A DNA stretch of 5,617 bases, from contig CAMEHJ010000092.1 in NCBI GenBank assembly GCA_945917385.1, forward strand, positions 1 through 5,617, in the 5' to 3' direction. The notes beneath the pieces are model-generated. The model had not been told where the DNA came from. It did no database searches and saw only the letters and a program-made list of their open reading frames with translations. This stretch comes from an uncultured bacterium (GTDB lineage: Bacteria > Bacillota_A > Clostridia > Oscillospirales > Oscillospiraceae). Each line of letters starts with the position of its first letter. Position 1 is the stretch's first letter. Shown here piece by piece: positions 1 through 5,617 of this stretch. The position numbers and the translations under genes were made by a program.

Positions 1-981
1 GCTGTCGTCGATTTTCCCGACAATGGCGACAAGCGGAACGCCGCGCAATGATGTACGCTTTGCAACGCCGGAGATGACCTTGCCGTGGACGCTCTGACTG
101 TCGATCCTGCCCTCGCCGGTAAAGACGATGTCTGCGCCCATGAGCGCCGAGTCAAAGTCTGTGATGTCAAGGACGGTGTCGATGCCGGATTTGAGCGAGG
201 CCGCAAAAAAGGCGACGCAGCCCGCGCCCATACCGCCGGCAGCGCCCGCGCCGGGCAGAGTCTCAACGGAGACGCCCGTGTCACGGTGAATGATCTCGGC
301 CATGTGGTGCAGTCCGGAGTCGAGCATGGTGATCATATCCTCGTCCGCGCCCTTCTGAGGTCCGAAGATGCGCGCAGCGCCCGTTTCGCCGCAAAGCGGG
401 TTCGTAACGTCGCACATGACGGTCACTTCAACGGTGCCTAAAAACGAACGTGCATCCGTGACGTCAATGCCCTGAATGTCTTTGAGCGTGGCGCCGGTGG
501 GGACAAAGCACTTGCCCTCGGCGTTTTTGAACTTCACGCCCAGCGCCGCCGCCGCACCGCAGCCGCCGTCGTTGGTGGCGCTGCCGCCGAGACCGAGAAT
601 GATTTTCCCGCACCCGTTTTTGACGGCGTGCGCCATCTGCTCCCCGACGCCGTAGGTCGTGGTGAGCGAGGGGTCTTTCTTCTCCCCGACCAGCGGAAGC
701 CCGGCGCAGGATGCCATTTCGATTATCGCCGTGTCGCCGTAGACGGCGTACTCGGCGTTCATTCTTTTTCCCCAGGGGTCGGAAACCTCAACGCGGACGC
801 TTTTTGCGCCGAGTGCCTGAATGAAGCAGTCCACGGTACCCTCTCCGCCGTCGGCCATCGGGATTGCGACGACCTCACAGCCGGGGAAAAACTCCGGTAC
901 GGTTTCCCTCGCTATATTGCAGATATCGAGACAGGACAGCGTTCCCTTGAATGAATCGGAAACGAAAATACACTTTTTCAT
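1..981 (-). CDS. glxK: Glycerate kinase, GlxK/GarK family (3' end cut by window edge)
   Basis: This enzyme phosphorylates D-glycerate with ATP, in this family usually to 2-phosphoglycerate, which enters lower glycolysis; it is cytoplasmic. I translated it by hand from the ATG at 979-981; the frame stays open for 327 codons to base 1. The family normally has about 370-385 residues, so roughly 50 C-terminal residues lie outside. Visible family motifs are DSFKGTLS (9-16), PMADGGEGT (41-49), GLGGSATNDGG (130-140), CDVTNPLCG (190-198), GAARIFGPQKGA (201-212), the glycine-rich PGAGAAGGMGAG (243-254) and VFTGEGRIDSQS (286-297). An in-frame stop at 991-993 rules out an upstream start. There is no good Shine-Dalgarno; the ATG follows the stop of the upstream dehydrogenase gene after one base, which suggests translational coupling. 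The family call is firm; whether the product is 2- or 3-phosphoglycerate cannot be read from the sequence. Confidence 0.96.
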   Translation of the reverse strand, partial: MKKCIFVSDSFKGTLSCLDICNIARETVPEFFPGCEVVAIPMADGGEGTVDCFIQALGAKSVRVEVSDPWGKRMNAEYAVYGDTAIIEMASCAGLPLVGEKKDPSLTTTYGVGEQMAHAVKNGCGKIILGLGGSATNDGGCGAAAALGVKFKNAEGKCFVPTGATLKDIQGIDVTDARSFLGTVEVTVMCDVTNPLCGETGAARIFGPQKGADEDMITMLDSGLHHMAEIIHRDTGVSVETLPGAGAAGGMGAGCVAFFAASLKSGIDTVLDITDFDSALMGADIVFTGEGRIDSQSVHGKVISGVAKRTSLRGVPLVAIVGKIDDS

Positions 982-982
982 A

Positions 983-1945
983 TTACTTGTTTACAACGTT
1001 TTCGGGCGCGCCCGCGAGGAAGGAGCGGATGTTGGAGACGGTGGTAGCCATGATGCGCTCGCGGCACTCCTTGGAGGCCCAGCTTATGTGCGGGGTGATA
1101 AGGCAGTTTTTGGCGTGCAGGAGGGGATTATCCTCTCTCACAGGCTCGGTGGAGACGACGTCCAGCGCGGCGGCGGCGACCTTGCCGGAGTTCAGCGCGT
1201 CCGCCAGATCCTGCTCGACGACGAGTCCGCCGCGGCTGTTATTGATAATGATAACGCCGTCCTTCATCTTGGCGATGTTGTCCTTGTTGATGATGTTCTG
1301 CGTGTCGGGGAAGAGGGGCGCGTGCAGGGCGATAACGTCGGAGGTCTCAAGCAGGGTATCGAGCGGCACATAATCCGCGATCGCCTTACCGCTTTCACGC
1401 ACGGAACGGCTGTATGCGATGACGTTCATGCCGAGCGCCTTTGCAACCTTGCCCGTGACCTGACCGATGCGGCCGAAGCCAATAATGCCGAGCGTCTTTC
1501 CCGCAAGCTCGATAAGCGGATAATCCCAGAAGGTCCAGTCCGGGCAGGTGTTCCAGCGACCCTCGCGCACGGCGTCGGAGTGGTGGCCGACGCGGTTGGT
1601 TATCTCAAGCAGCATTGCGATGGCCGCCTGACCGACGGCCTCGGTGCCGTAGGTGGGGACGTTGGAAACGCAGATACCCCTTGCCTTGGCGGCGGCGGTG
1701 TCAACGATATTATAGCCGGTTGCGAGAACCGAGATGTACTTGATGTTTTTGCAGGCCTCGATGGTGGCGGCGGAAATGGGGCATTTATTGGTAAGGACGA
1801 TATCCGCGTCTCCGATGGCCTTGATGATCTCCGCGTCGTCTGCCGGGAGCCTGTCATAAACCACAAGCTCACCGAAGGAACGTATTTCGTCCCAACTGAG
1901 ATCTCCCGGATTTTCGGTGTATCCGTCGGTAATTACAATTTTCAT
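983..1945 (-). CDS. hprA: D-2-hydroxyacid dehydrogenase, probable hydroxypyruvate reductase / glycerate dehydrogenase
   Basis: This protein reduces a 2-oxoacid, most likely hydroxypyruvate, to the D-2-hydroxyacid (D-glycerate) with NAD(P)H in the cytoplasm. It has 320 residues, normal for the family. The N-terminal part of the split substrate-binding domain includes VLATGYN (73-79). The Rossmann motif GFGRIG is at 156-161. The catalytic triad is complete: Arg238 in NNSRGG, Glu267 in STEP and His286 in TPHISWA. A Trp shortly after the catalytic His (289) is common in hydroxypyruvate reductases. After beta-strand 2, where NAD-specific members carry Asp, the sequence is AYSRS (177-181), so NADPH use is plausible. 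The start is set by GGAGGA at 1954-1959, eight bases upstream of the ATG. The glycerate kinase gene follows one base after the stop, which is the main argument for glycerate over lactate or another 2-hydroxyacid as product. The family is certain; the exact substrate is inferred. Confidence 0.93.
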   Translation of the reverse strand: MKIVITDGYTENPGDLSWDEIRSFGELVVYDRLPADDAEIIKAIGDADIVLTNKCPISAATIEACKNIKYISVLATGYNIVDTAAAKARGICVSNVPTYGTEAVGQAAIAMLLEITNRVGHHSDAVREGRWNTCPDWTFWDYPLIELAGKTLGIIGFGRIGQVTGKVAKALGMNVIAYSRSVRESGKAIADYVPLDTLLETSDVIALHAPLFPDTQNIINKDNIAKMKDGVIIINNSRGGLVVEQDLADALNSGKVAAAALDVVSTEPVREDNPLLHAKNCLITPHISWASKECRERIMATTVSNIRSFLAGAPENVVNK

Positions 1946-1981
1946 CTGTATGTTCCTCCGAATTGGTTAAAATACGATAAA

Positions 1982-2010
1982 ACTATACCATGTCTGCATT
2001 AAATTGACAA
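1982..2010 (-). promoter_or_regulatory. Sigma-A-like promoter of the hprA-glxK operon
   Basis: Read on the minus strand, the -35 box TTGTCA (2005-2010) and the -10 box TATAGT (1982-1987) each match the consensus at five of six positions and are separated by exactly 17 bases. A TGG directly before the -10 makes it an extended -10. Transcription should start near 1975, giving a leader of about 30 bases with the GGAGGA ribosome binding site at 1954-1959. The promoter sits within 15 bases of the stop codon of the EFR1 gene, with no terminator between, so it adds to any read-through from upstream rather than replacing it. Confidence 0.8.
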
Positions 2011-2023
2011 GAGCGCCGGGAAA

Positions 2024-2776
2024 TTATCTGTATTCCGGACAGTGATAGCGTGGCTTGCCGGCAGTTTTCCCGCCGTATTCTATCGCCCCTGTCGGGCAGA
2101 GGTTTATGCACGCCATGCAGTGCGTGCAGCTTTTGCCCCATGAGGGTCTGCTGTTTACAAGCTCTATATTATTGAGCACGCAGCCCTTTACGCACTTGCC
2201 GCAGGAAATGCAGGCGTCCCCAGCGGTAAAAGCCTTTGTGCCCATGAAGTATTTATAGTAGAGGTCGAGGATGAGCCGTGTTGAAATTATCTCCCAGCGC
2301 TTCGCGCCGGGGTCGGGGAAGGCTTCGCCGCGCCGGATAAAATCCGCAAGCTCACGGATATGCGGCTTCGCGTCCTCTATTATTTGCGCGCACACCTCCG
2401 GCGGATTGGTTTTGAACAGGGCAATGTAGTTCTGCGGCATTACGACCTGAGAGGTCCCCATATAGTCAAAGTCCTTATCCGCCGAAAGTGCTTCGCAGTA
2501 TGCCGGACTTGCGCCGAAGCCGCCCGCGCAGGTGCAGACAAACCACGCCTTCTTTGTACCAATGAAGGAGCAGGAGCGTATAAAGTCCTCAAACGCCTTT
2601 GCGGGAGCGGAGACATAGACCGGCGAGACGAATACGAAGCGCTCCGCGCTCTCAAAACTTCCGGTGCGGTGCTCCTTTATGTAGTCGTTCATGCTCACGG
2701 CGCTGTCATTCAGCTCACTTGCAAGCATCTGCGCTACAAAGCGGCTGTTGCCGGTGCCGGTAAAATAGAATATCAT
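2024..2776 (-). CDS. EFR1-family flavodoxin-ferredoxin fusion protein
   Basis: This is a cytoplasmic electron-transfer protein of 250 residues that joins a flavodoxin-like FMN domain to a two-cluster ferredoxin, the architecture called EFR1-family 'ferrodoxin' in anaerobic Firmicutes. The N-terminus MIFYFTGTGNS holds the FMN phosphate loop TGTGNS (6-11). Residues up to about 150 form the flavodoxin fold. The C-terminal part carries CISCGKCVKGC (Cys189, 192, 195, 199) and CTHCMACINLCP (Cys217, 220, 223, 227), each able to bind one [4Fe-4S] cluster. The first motif lacks the usual Pro after its fourth Cys. It ends in RYHCPEYR, similar to the tail of this family. The start is supported by AGGTGA at 2784-2789, seven bases upstream, which overlaps the stop codon of the preceding SDR gene. 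The 12-base gap indicates one operon with that gene. The physiological partner is unknown. Confidence 0.92.
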   Translation of the reverse strand: MIFYFTGTGNSRFVAQMLASELNDSAVSMNDYIKEHRTGSFESAERFVFVSPVYVSAPAKAFEDFIRSCSFIGTKKAWFVCTCAGGFGASPAYCEALSADKDFDYMGTSQVVMPQNYIALFKTNPPEVCAQIIEDAKPHIRELADFIRRGEAFPDPGAKRWEIISTRLILDLYYKYFMGTKAFTAGDACISCGKCVKGCVLNNIELVNSRPSWGKSCTHCMACINLCPTGAIEYGGKTAGKPRYHCPEYR

Positions 2777-2788
2777 TTGTAACTCACC

Positions 2789-3646
2789 TTACTTTCCGAA
2801 GCTCTGCCGGATGTACTCCGCAAAGCTGGACGGCCCGACAATTTCACTTCCCACAAGGTCGTGGCTGAGCGTGAACTCGGAGAAAAGTATGATGTCGCGT
2901 TTGCCCTCTTTCTTTATCTTCGGCAGCTTTGCCAGAAGCGAGAACATGAACTTAGGCGCGTATTTTATTTTGAGCGGCTTTCCGGCCGCTTCAAAGCAGA
3001 GCTTTGCCATCTCCTCGTAGGTGTAGGTCTCCGTGCCGCCGATCTCATATGTCCGGTTTTCACCGCACATATGCTCTGCGATGAACGCCGCCATATCCGC
3101 ACAGCTTACCACATTTGCTTTTACGCCGCCGAAGCCCTTCAAAAGCCGCATCTCGCCCTTTTCCACATAGGGGCGGAACACCTTTACAATGTCGTAGAAG
3201 TACCCGGTCGGGCGGTAGATGACGTAGTCGATACCGCCGGACTTGATCTCGTTTTCCGCCATGTGCTTCGCGTTCAGCATGGGGACGGTTTCAGCATCCA
3301 GATGGTCGCAGGCGATAACGGAGACGTAGTTGAATTTTTTAACCCCCGCCGCCTTTGCCTCGTTATACAGATTGACAGTACCCGCGTAGTCGATGTCGTA
3401 ACAGCTCAGCGAAGCAGACGCACCCGTAAGCCCGACGGTGCTGATTACCACGTCAGCGCCGTCGCATAGCCCCCTCAGCGTCTCCGGGCGTGTGAGGTCT
3501 ATCGGCGCAAAGCTGTATTTGCCGATAGCGCCGGGTATGGGCCGCTCGGTACGCCCGGCGGCGATAACCTCGTGTCCCTGCTCGACGAGCCTCTTGAGTA
3601 TTTCCGAGCCAAGCTTGCCGAATGCACCTGCCAGAACAACCTTCAT
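2789..3646 (-). CDS. Atypical SDR / NmrA-like NAD(P)-binding protein
   Basis: This is a cytoplasmic NAD(P)-binding Rossmann protein of 285 residues in the atypical short-chain dehydrogenase group, which includes NmrA-like and isoflavone-reductase-like proteins. The N-terminus has the dinucleotide motif GAFGKLG (Gly7, Gly10, Gly13). Arg32, at the end of beta-strand 2 in AAGRTER, suggests preference for NADP. Further marks are a conserved-type STVG (69-72), YVSVIACD (107-114) and YRPTGYFYD (144-152). The classical YxxxK active site is absent; the equivalent stretch reads NAKHMAENE (125-133), as in members that bind cofactor but act as sensors or reduce unusual substrates. AAAGGTGA at 3653-3660, six bases before the ATG, fixes the start. 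It is the first gene of a two-gene unit with the EFR1 protein. Substrate and reaction cannot be assigned; catalytic oxidoreductase and redox-sensing roles are both possible. Confidence 0.9.
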   Translation of the reverse strand: MKVVLAGAFGKLGSEILKRLVEQGHEVIAAGRTERPIPGAIGKYSFAPIDLTRPETLRGLCDGADVVISTVGLTGASASLSCYDIDYAGTVNLYNEAKAAGVKKFNYVSVIACDHLDAETVPMLNAKHMAENEIKSGGIDYVIYRPTGYFYDIVKVFRPYVEKGEMRLLKGFGGVKANVVSCADMAAFIAEHMCGENRTYEIGGTETYTYEEMAKLCFEAAGKPLKIKYAPKFMFSLLAKLPKIKKEGKRDIILFSEFTLSHDLVGSEIVGPSSFAEYIRQSFGK

Positions 3647-3676
3647 ATTCGCTCACCTTTCATTATTAATTAGAAA

Positions 3677-3727
3677 ATTATACCATAGCTCATATGTTCA
3701 TTATAACAGATTCACAATAAAAAACAA
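3677..3727 (-). promoter_or_regulatory. Promoter region of the SDR-EFR1 operon, two -10 candidates
   Basis: On the minus strand a perfect TATAAT at 3677-3682 is preceded by TGG (3683-3685), making an extended -10 that does not need a good -35; only a weak TTATAA lies 18 bases upstream. A second perfect TATAAT is at 3700-3705, with a poor -35 candidate TTGTTT (3722-3727) at a spacing of 16. The proximal extended -10 is the stronger guess, giving a leader of about 20-25 bases before the ATG. The distal candidate's -35 lies inside the U-tract of the upstream terminator. Either or both may be used. Confidence 0.65.
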
Positions 3728-3756
3728 AATAAAAATCCCGCGGCAGTGCCGCGGGA
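3719..3756 (-). terminator. Intrinsic terminator of the lipoprotein gene
   Basis: Bases 3736-3744 and 3748-3756 form a perfect nine-base-pair stem (TCCCGCGGC with GCCGCGGGA) around a three-base loop. On the minus strand the stem is followed by a long T-rich tract (TTTTTATTTTGTTTTTT). The stem begins 57 bases past the TGA stop of the lipoprotein gene. On the plus strand the stem is followed by AATGTG, with no T-run, so it should act only in the minus direction. It separates the lipoprotein transcript from the SDR-EFR1 operon. Confidence 0.93.
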
Positions 3757-3812
3757 AATGTGTTCGTGAGTTAAAGAACCCTTGCGCGTTCGGTAATCAA
3801 TTTTCCGGTGGC

Positions 3813-5552
3813 TCAGGAAATTTTCGTCAGCGGGGGCAGATAGATGACGGACTCATAGCTCTCAGCGAGCGCAAGACCCTCCTCATAGCCGAGCTTCTTT
3901 TCGCCCGCTGCGCCGCCGTACTCCTTGTAATGCCAGAACGCGGCGGCATTGTCGTCAAGGTCGCTGCTCAGCTCGATAATGGGAGAGAGATTTCCGTCCT
4001 TGAACGAGAGCAAGTAGTAGGTCGTGTAGGCCGCGCCGCCGGAGCCGATGTTGAGAACCATGCTGTCGGTGCGCAGATAATAGCGGTCGCGTGCGGACGA
4101 GCTGCAGAGCGTTGCGACCTCGCCGTTTTTGAGCGTGTCTATCTCAAATATCATCGGATCGCCGTCGAGATTTGAGCCGACACCCGCGACGATCATTTCG
4201 GGAATGCCGTCCTTGTCAAGATCTTTTAGCGCGTAGCCGGCGGATGTGCTGTAACCCGCCATCTCGCTGATGCCGTACTCCATGGCCTTACCGTAGTCGA
4301 TGCTGCCGGCGGCATAGGCGTTTTTGTATTTCTGGATTACCTCTGAGTATGCGCCGACAAAGTCACCGACGTAGATGTACGCGGGGGAGGTGGCGGCGGC
4401 ATTATTGCCGTCGGAGAAAACCGCCTGCACGCCCCAGCCGTTGAGGCTCTGCGGGACCTTGTCAACGGCGATGGTGTCCCCGTCAAGCACCTGCAATGAA
4501 AGCCCCGCGTTTTCGCTCATCGTCTCCTCGACAGACAGAACTCTGCCGTTCGGGTCGATGAACTGCCAGGTTATGCCGCTTGCGTTTTCCGCGTGGGCGA
4601 TAAACCAAGTCTTTCCGCCGATTGAAAGAGACTCGCTCGTCGGATTCTTGGTGATGCGGATATTGCCGCTCTGTCCGACGGGAATCTGCGGCGCGGGGGT
4701 AGGAGCGGGAGCGGGCGCAGGGGTAGTGGCAGGCGCGGCGGAAGCAGCAATCGCGGGCATTGCGGAAAGCTCGCCGGTAAAGACCTTATAGCTTGCATTC
4801 AGAAGCTCCGAAAGCTCCCCGTCTTTCAGACCGAACCAGCCGAAGCGGGCTTCCGAGGCACTGCATCCCGCAAAGAAGCTGTCTGCCAGCACGTCGTACT
4901 GCTCCTTAGTTATCCTCTCGCCGGCAGCGTCGTACCAGACCTCGTCGGGAATGTTGCCGTCGCGGGAGATGGATTCATAGCTTCCGAGAGGGGTGAAGCT
5001 CACGGCACCGTTTTTCAGCGTCATCGCAAAGACGGTGTTATAAAACTCGGCCGCGCCGTTTCTGGTATTGTCGTTGAAGATGTAGTGTGTCTCGCTCTTT
5101 GCGCTGTCCGTGTATTTTACGGTTTTGCTTACCGTTACTTCAGGGAGAAATGAATACTCATTGGCGGAGAGAGGGTACTCAATGAGCGTATCGCCGCTTT
5201 CGCTTACCTCAAAGAATCTGCCGCTTGTGTAGATGCCGGTGCCCTGAGTGATGGCGGCGAAAATCTCAAGCCTGCCGTTTGCGTCAAGGTCCGTCACGGC
5301 GTAGCGGTAATAGTCGTAGTCCGACTCGTAATCCAGCTTACATTCCCAAGTAGAAAGAGAGTTTGCAATGAGAGTTAGCTGCTCTGCGCCGGAGGGGAAT
5401 ACCGCGGCATAGGTATCGGACGCCGTGGGTTCGGCAGATTTTACGGGTTCAGGGGCAGCGGAAACGGCAGGCGCAACGTCCGCCTTGCCGGTACACGCAC
5501 AGAGAGACAGGGTAATGCACAGCGTGAGCAGTGCACAGAGAAATTTTTTCAC
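3813..5552 (-). CDS. Secreted lipoprotein with two DxDxNG-type domains around an Ig-like segment
   Basis: This is a predicted membrane-anchored extracytoplasmic protein of unknown function, 579 residues from the GTG start. It opens with KK, a hydrophobic stretch and the lipobox LCAC, with Cys20 as the likely lipidated residue, then a low-complexity Ala/Pro/Glu tether. An N-terminal domain (about 50-258) holds a calcium-loop-like DLDANGRLE (Asp88, Asp90, Asn92, Glu96). A Pro/Ala linker (about 273-288) leads to a beta-rich Ig-like segment (about 297-395) that starts near ITKNPTSESLSIGG and includes ITWQFIDPNG. The C-terminal domain (about 398-579) has DLDKDGIPE (Asp444, 446, 448, Glu452), similar to VCBS/FG-GAP or EF-hand-type loops. 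The two loop domains look like related copies. It is a single-gene transcript with its own promoter and terminator. A cell-surface binding role is plausible, but no enzyme motif is visible. Confidence 0.88.
   Translation of the reverse strand: MKKFLCALLTLCITLSLCACTGKADVAPAVSAAPEPVKSAEPTASDTYAAVFPSGAEQLTLIANSLSTWECKLDYESDYDYYRYAVTDLDANGRLEIFAAITQGTGIYTSGRFFEVSESGDTLIEYPLSANEYSFLPEVTVSKTVKYTDSAKSETHYIFNDNTRNGAAEFYNTVFAMTLKNGAVSFTPLGSYESISRDGNIPDEVWYDAAGERITKEQYDVLADSFFAGCSASEARFGWFGLKDGELSELLNASYKVFTGELSAMPAIAASAAPATTPAPAPAPTPAPQIPVGQSGNIRITKNPTSESLSIGGKTWFIAHAENASGITWQFIDPNGRVLSVEETMSENAGLSLQVLDGDTIAVDKVPQSLNGWGVQAVFSDGNNAAATSPAYIYVGDFVGAYSEVIQKYKNAYAAGSIDYGKAMEYGISEMAGYSTSAGYALKDLDKDGIPEMIVAGVGSNLDGDPMIFEIDTLKNGEVATLCSSSARDRYYLRTDSMVLNIGSGGAAYTTYYLLSFKDGNLSPIIELSSDLDDNAAAFWHYKEYGGAAGEKKLGYEEGLALAESYESVIYLPPLTKIS
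4689..4736 (-). repeat. Low-complexity Pro/Ala linker-coding tract
   Basis: This tract encodes a run of alternating Ala and Pro with a few Thr (PAPAPAPTPAP-like). On the plus strand it appears as imperfect GGAGCGGGAGCGGGCGC-type repeats. It is a flexible inter-domain linker between the N-terminal domain and the Ig-like segment. Such tracts can vary in length between strains by slippage, though no perfect tandem unit is long enough here to predict phase variation. Confidence 0.7.
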
Positions 5553-5560
5553 TTTCAAAG

Positions 5561-5570
5561 TCCTCCTTTA
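5561..5570 (-). promoter_or_regulatory. Ribosome binding site that decides the lipoprotein start
   Basis: TAAAGGAGGA is a near-perfect anti-16S match. Its AGGAGG core (5562-5567) is nine bases from the GTG at 5550-5552 but only three bases from an in-frame TTG at 5556-5558. The nine-base spacing is workable and the three-base one too short, so the GTG is preferred, making the protein two residues shorter than a TTG start would. No ATG is available nearby. Confidence 0.78.
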
Positions 5571-5584
5571 ATATCACGGCGGTC

Positions 5585-5613
5585 ATTATAGCACTCGAAA
5601 CTGCGTTTATCCA
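5585..5613 (-). promoter_or_regulatory. Promoter of the lipoprotein gene
   Basis: On the minus strand a perfect TATAAT (5585-5590) is preceded by TGC, an extended -10. A four-of-six -35 candidate, TGGATA (5608-5613), lies at 17-base spacing. Transcription would start near 5578, only a few bases before the ribosome binding site, so the leader is short (about 25 bases) with no room for a riboswitch. Upstream regulatory sequence is outside the window. Confidence 0.72.
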
Positions 5614-5617
5614 TACG

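Noticed and set aside
85..954. Plus-strand open frames at 85-441 and 628-954
   Set aside because: Both are antisense to the glycerate kinase reading frame, whose conserved motifs cover the same bases.
1963..1982. Mirror-like AT-rich TTTTATCGTATTTT between the hprA promoter and its ribosome binding site, considered as an operator
   Set aside because: It is a mirror repeat and not an inverted repeat, so it does not resemble a dimeric repressor site.
821..2002. A 393-codon open frame on the plus strand, antisense to hprA and the start of glxK
   Set aside because: It overlaps the unmistakable hydroxyacid dehydrogenase with its full catalytic triad. It shows no recognisable domain and is the usual mirror frame of a GC-rich gene.
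2360..3469. Plus-strand open frames opposite the EFR1 and SDR genes (2360-2782 and 2861-3469)
   Set aside because: Both are antisense to genes with clear motifs and resemble no protein family I recognise.
3686..3697. GAACATATGAGC around a CATATG core as a possible operator between the two -10 candidates
   Set aside because: Only the six-base core is palindromic, which is expected by chance in AT-rich DNA.
3438..4175. A 245-codon plus-strand open frame crossing the intergenic region at 3650-3810
   Set aside because: It runs through the promoter and terminator of minus-strand genes, is antisense to the SDR and lipoprotein genes, and its composition changes across the AT-rich gap.
5556..5558. 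TTG as the start of the lipoprotein gene
   Set aside because: It is only three bases from the AGGAGG core; the GTG at 5550-5552 has a workable nine-base spacing.

Overview
All five protein genes in this window lie on the minus strand, so transcription runs from high to low coordinates. Coding DNA is moderately GC-rich by eye, while the short intergenic gaps are AT-rich. The gaps carry strong AGGAGG-type ribosome binding sites and sigma-A-like promoters with extended -10 elements. Together with an EFR1-type flavodoxin/ferredoxin fusion and a lipoprotein with a 'LCAC' lipobox, this suggests an anaerobic Gram-positive gut-type Clostridia member (Oscillospiraceae/Ruminococcaceae-like). That placement is an inference from gene style; the window has no taxonomic marker.

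Layout from right to left (direction of transcription): (1) 5552-3813, a secreted lipoprotein of about 579 residues, with its own promoter at the right edge and a strong intrinsic terminator at about 3719-3756. It appears to contain two related DxDx(D/N)G calcium-loop domains separated by a Pro/Ala linker and an Ig-like segment. (2) 3646-2789, an atypical short-chain dehydrogenase/NmrA-like NAD(P)-binding protein, followed 12 bases later by (3) 2776-2024, an EFR1-family flavodoxin plus 2x[4Fe-4S] ferredoxin. The two form a tight operon behind a promoter at about 3677-3727. (4) 1945-983, a D-2-hydroxyacid dehydrogenase best read as hydroxypyruvate reductase/glycerate dehydrogenase, followed one base later by (5) 981 to the left edge, a GlxK/GarK-family glycerate kinase cut off by the window after 327 residues.

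The last two genes make a coherent two-step route: hydroxypyruvate (or glyoxylate-type 2-oxoacids) is reduced to D-glycerate, which is then phosphorylated to phosphoglycerate and enters lower glycolysis. They have a near-consensus promoter of their own at 1982-2010. No terminator is visible between the EFR1 gene and this promoter, so read-through from the upstream redox operon is possible. The window is mostly ordinary housekeeping and accessory metabolism. The parts most worth a second look are the duplicated architecture of the lipoprotein, the SDR-EFR1 pair as a possible redox unit, and the near-identical extended -10 elements of two of the promoters. I see no mobile element, CRISPR array, tRNA or rRNA, and no clear sign of an undescribed defence or mobile system.
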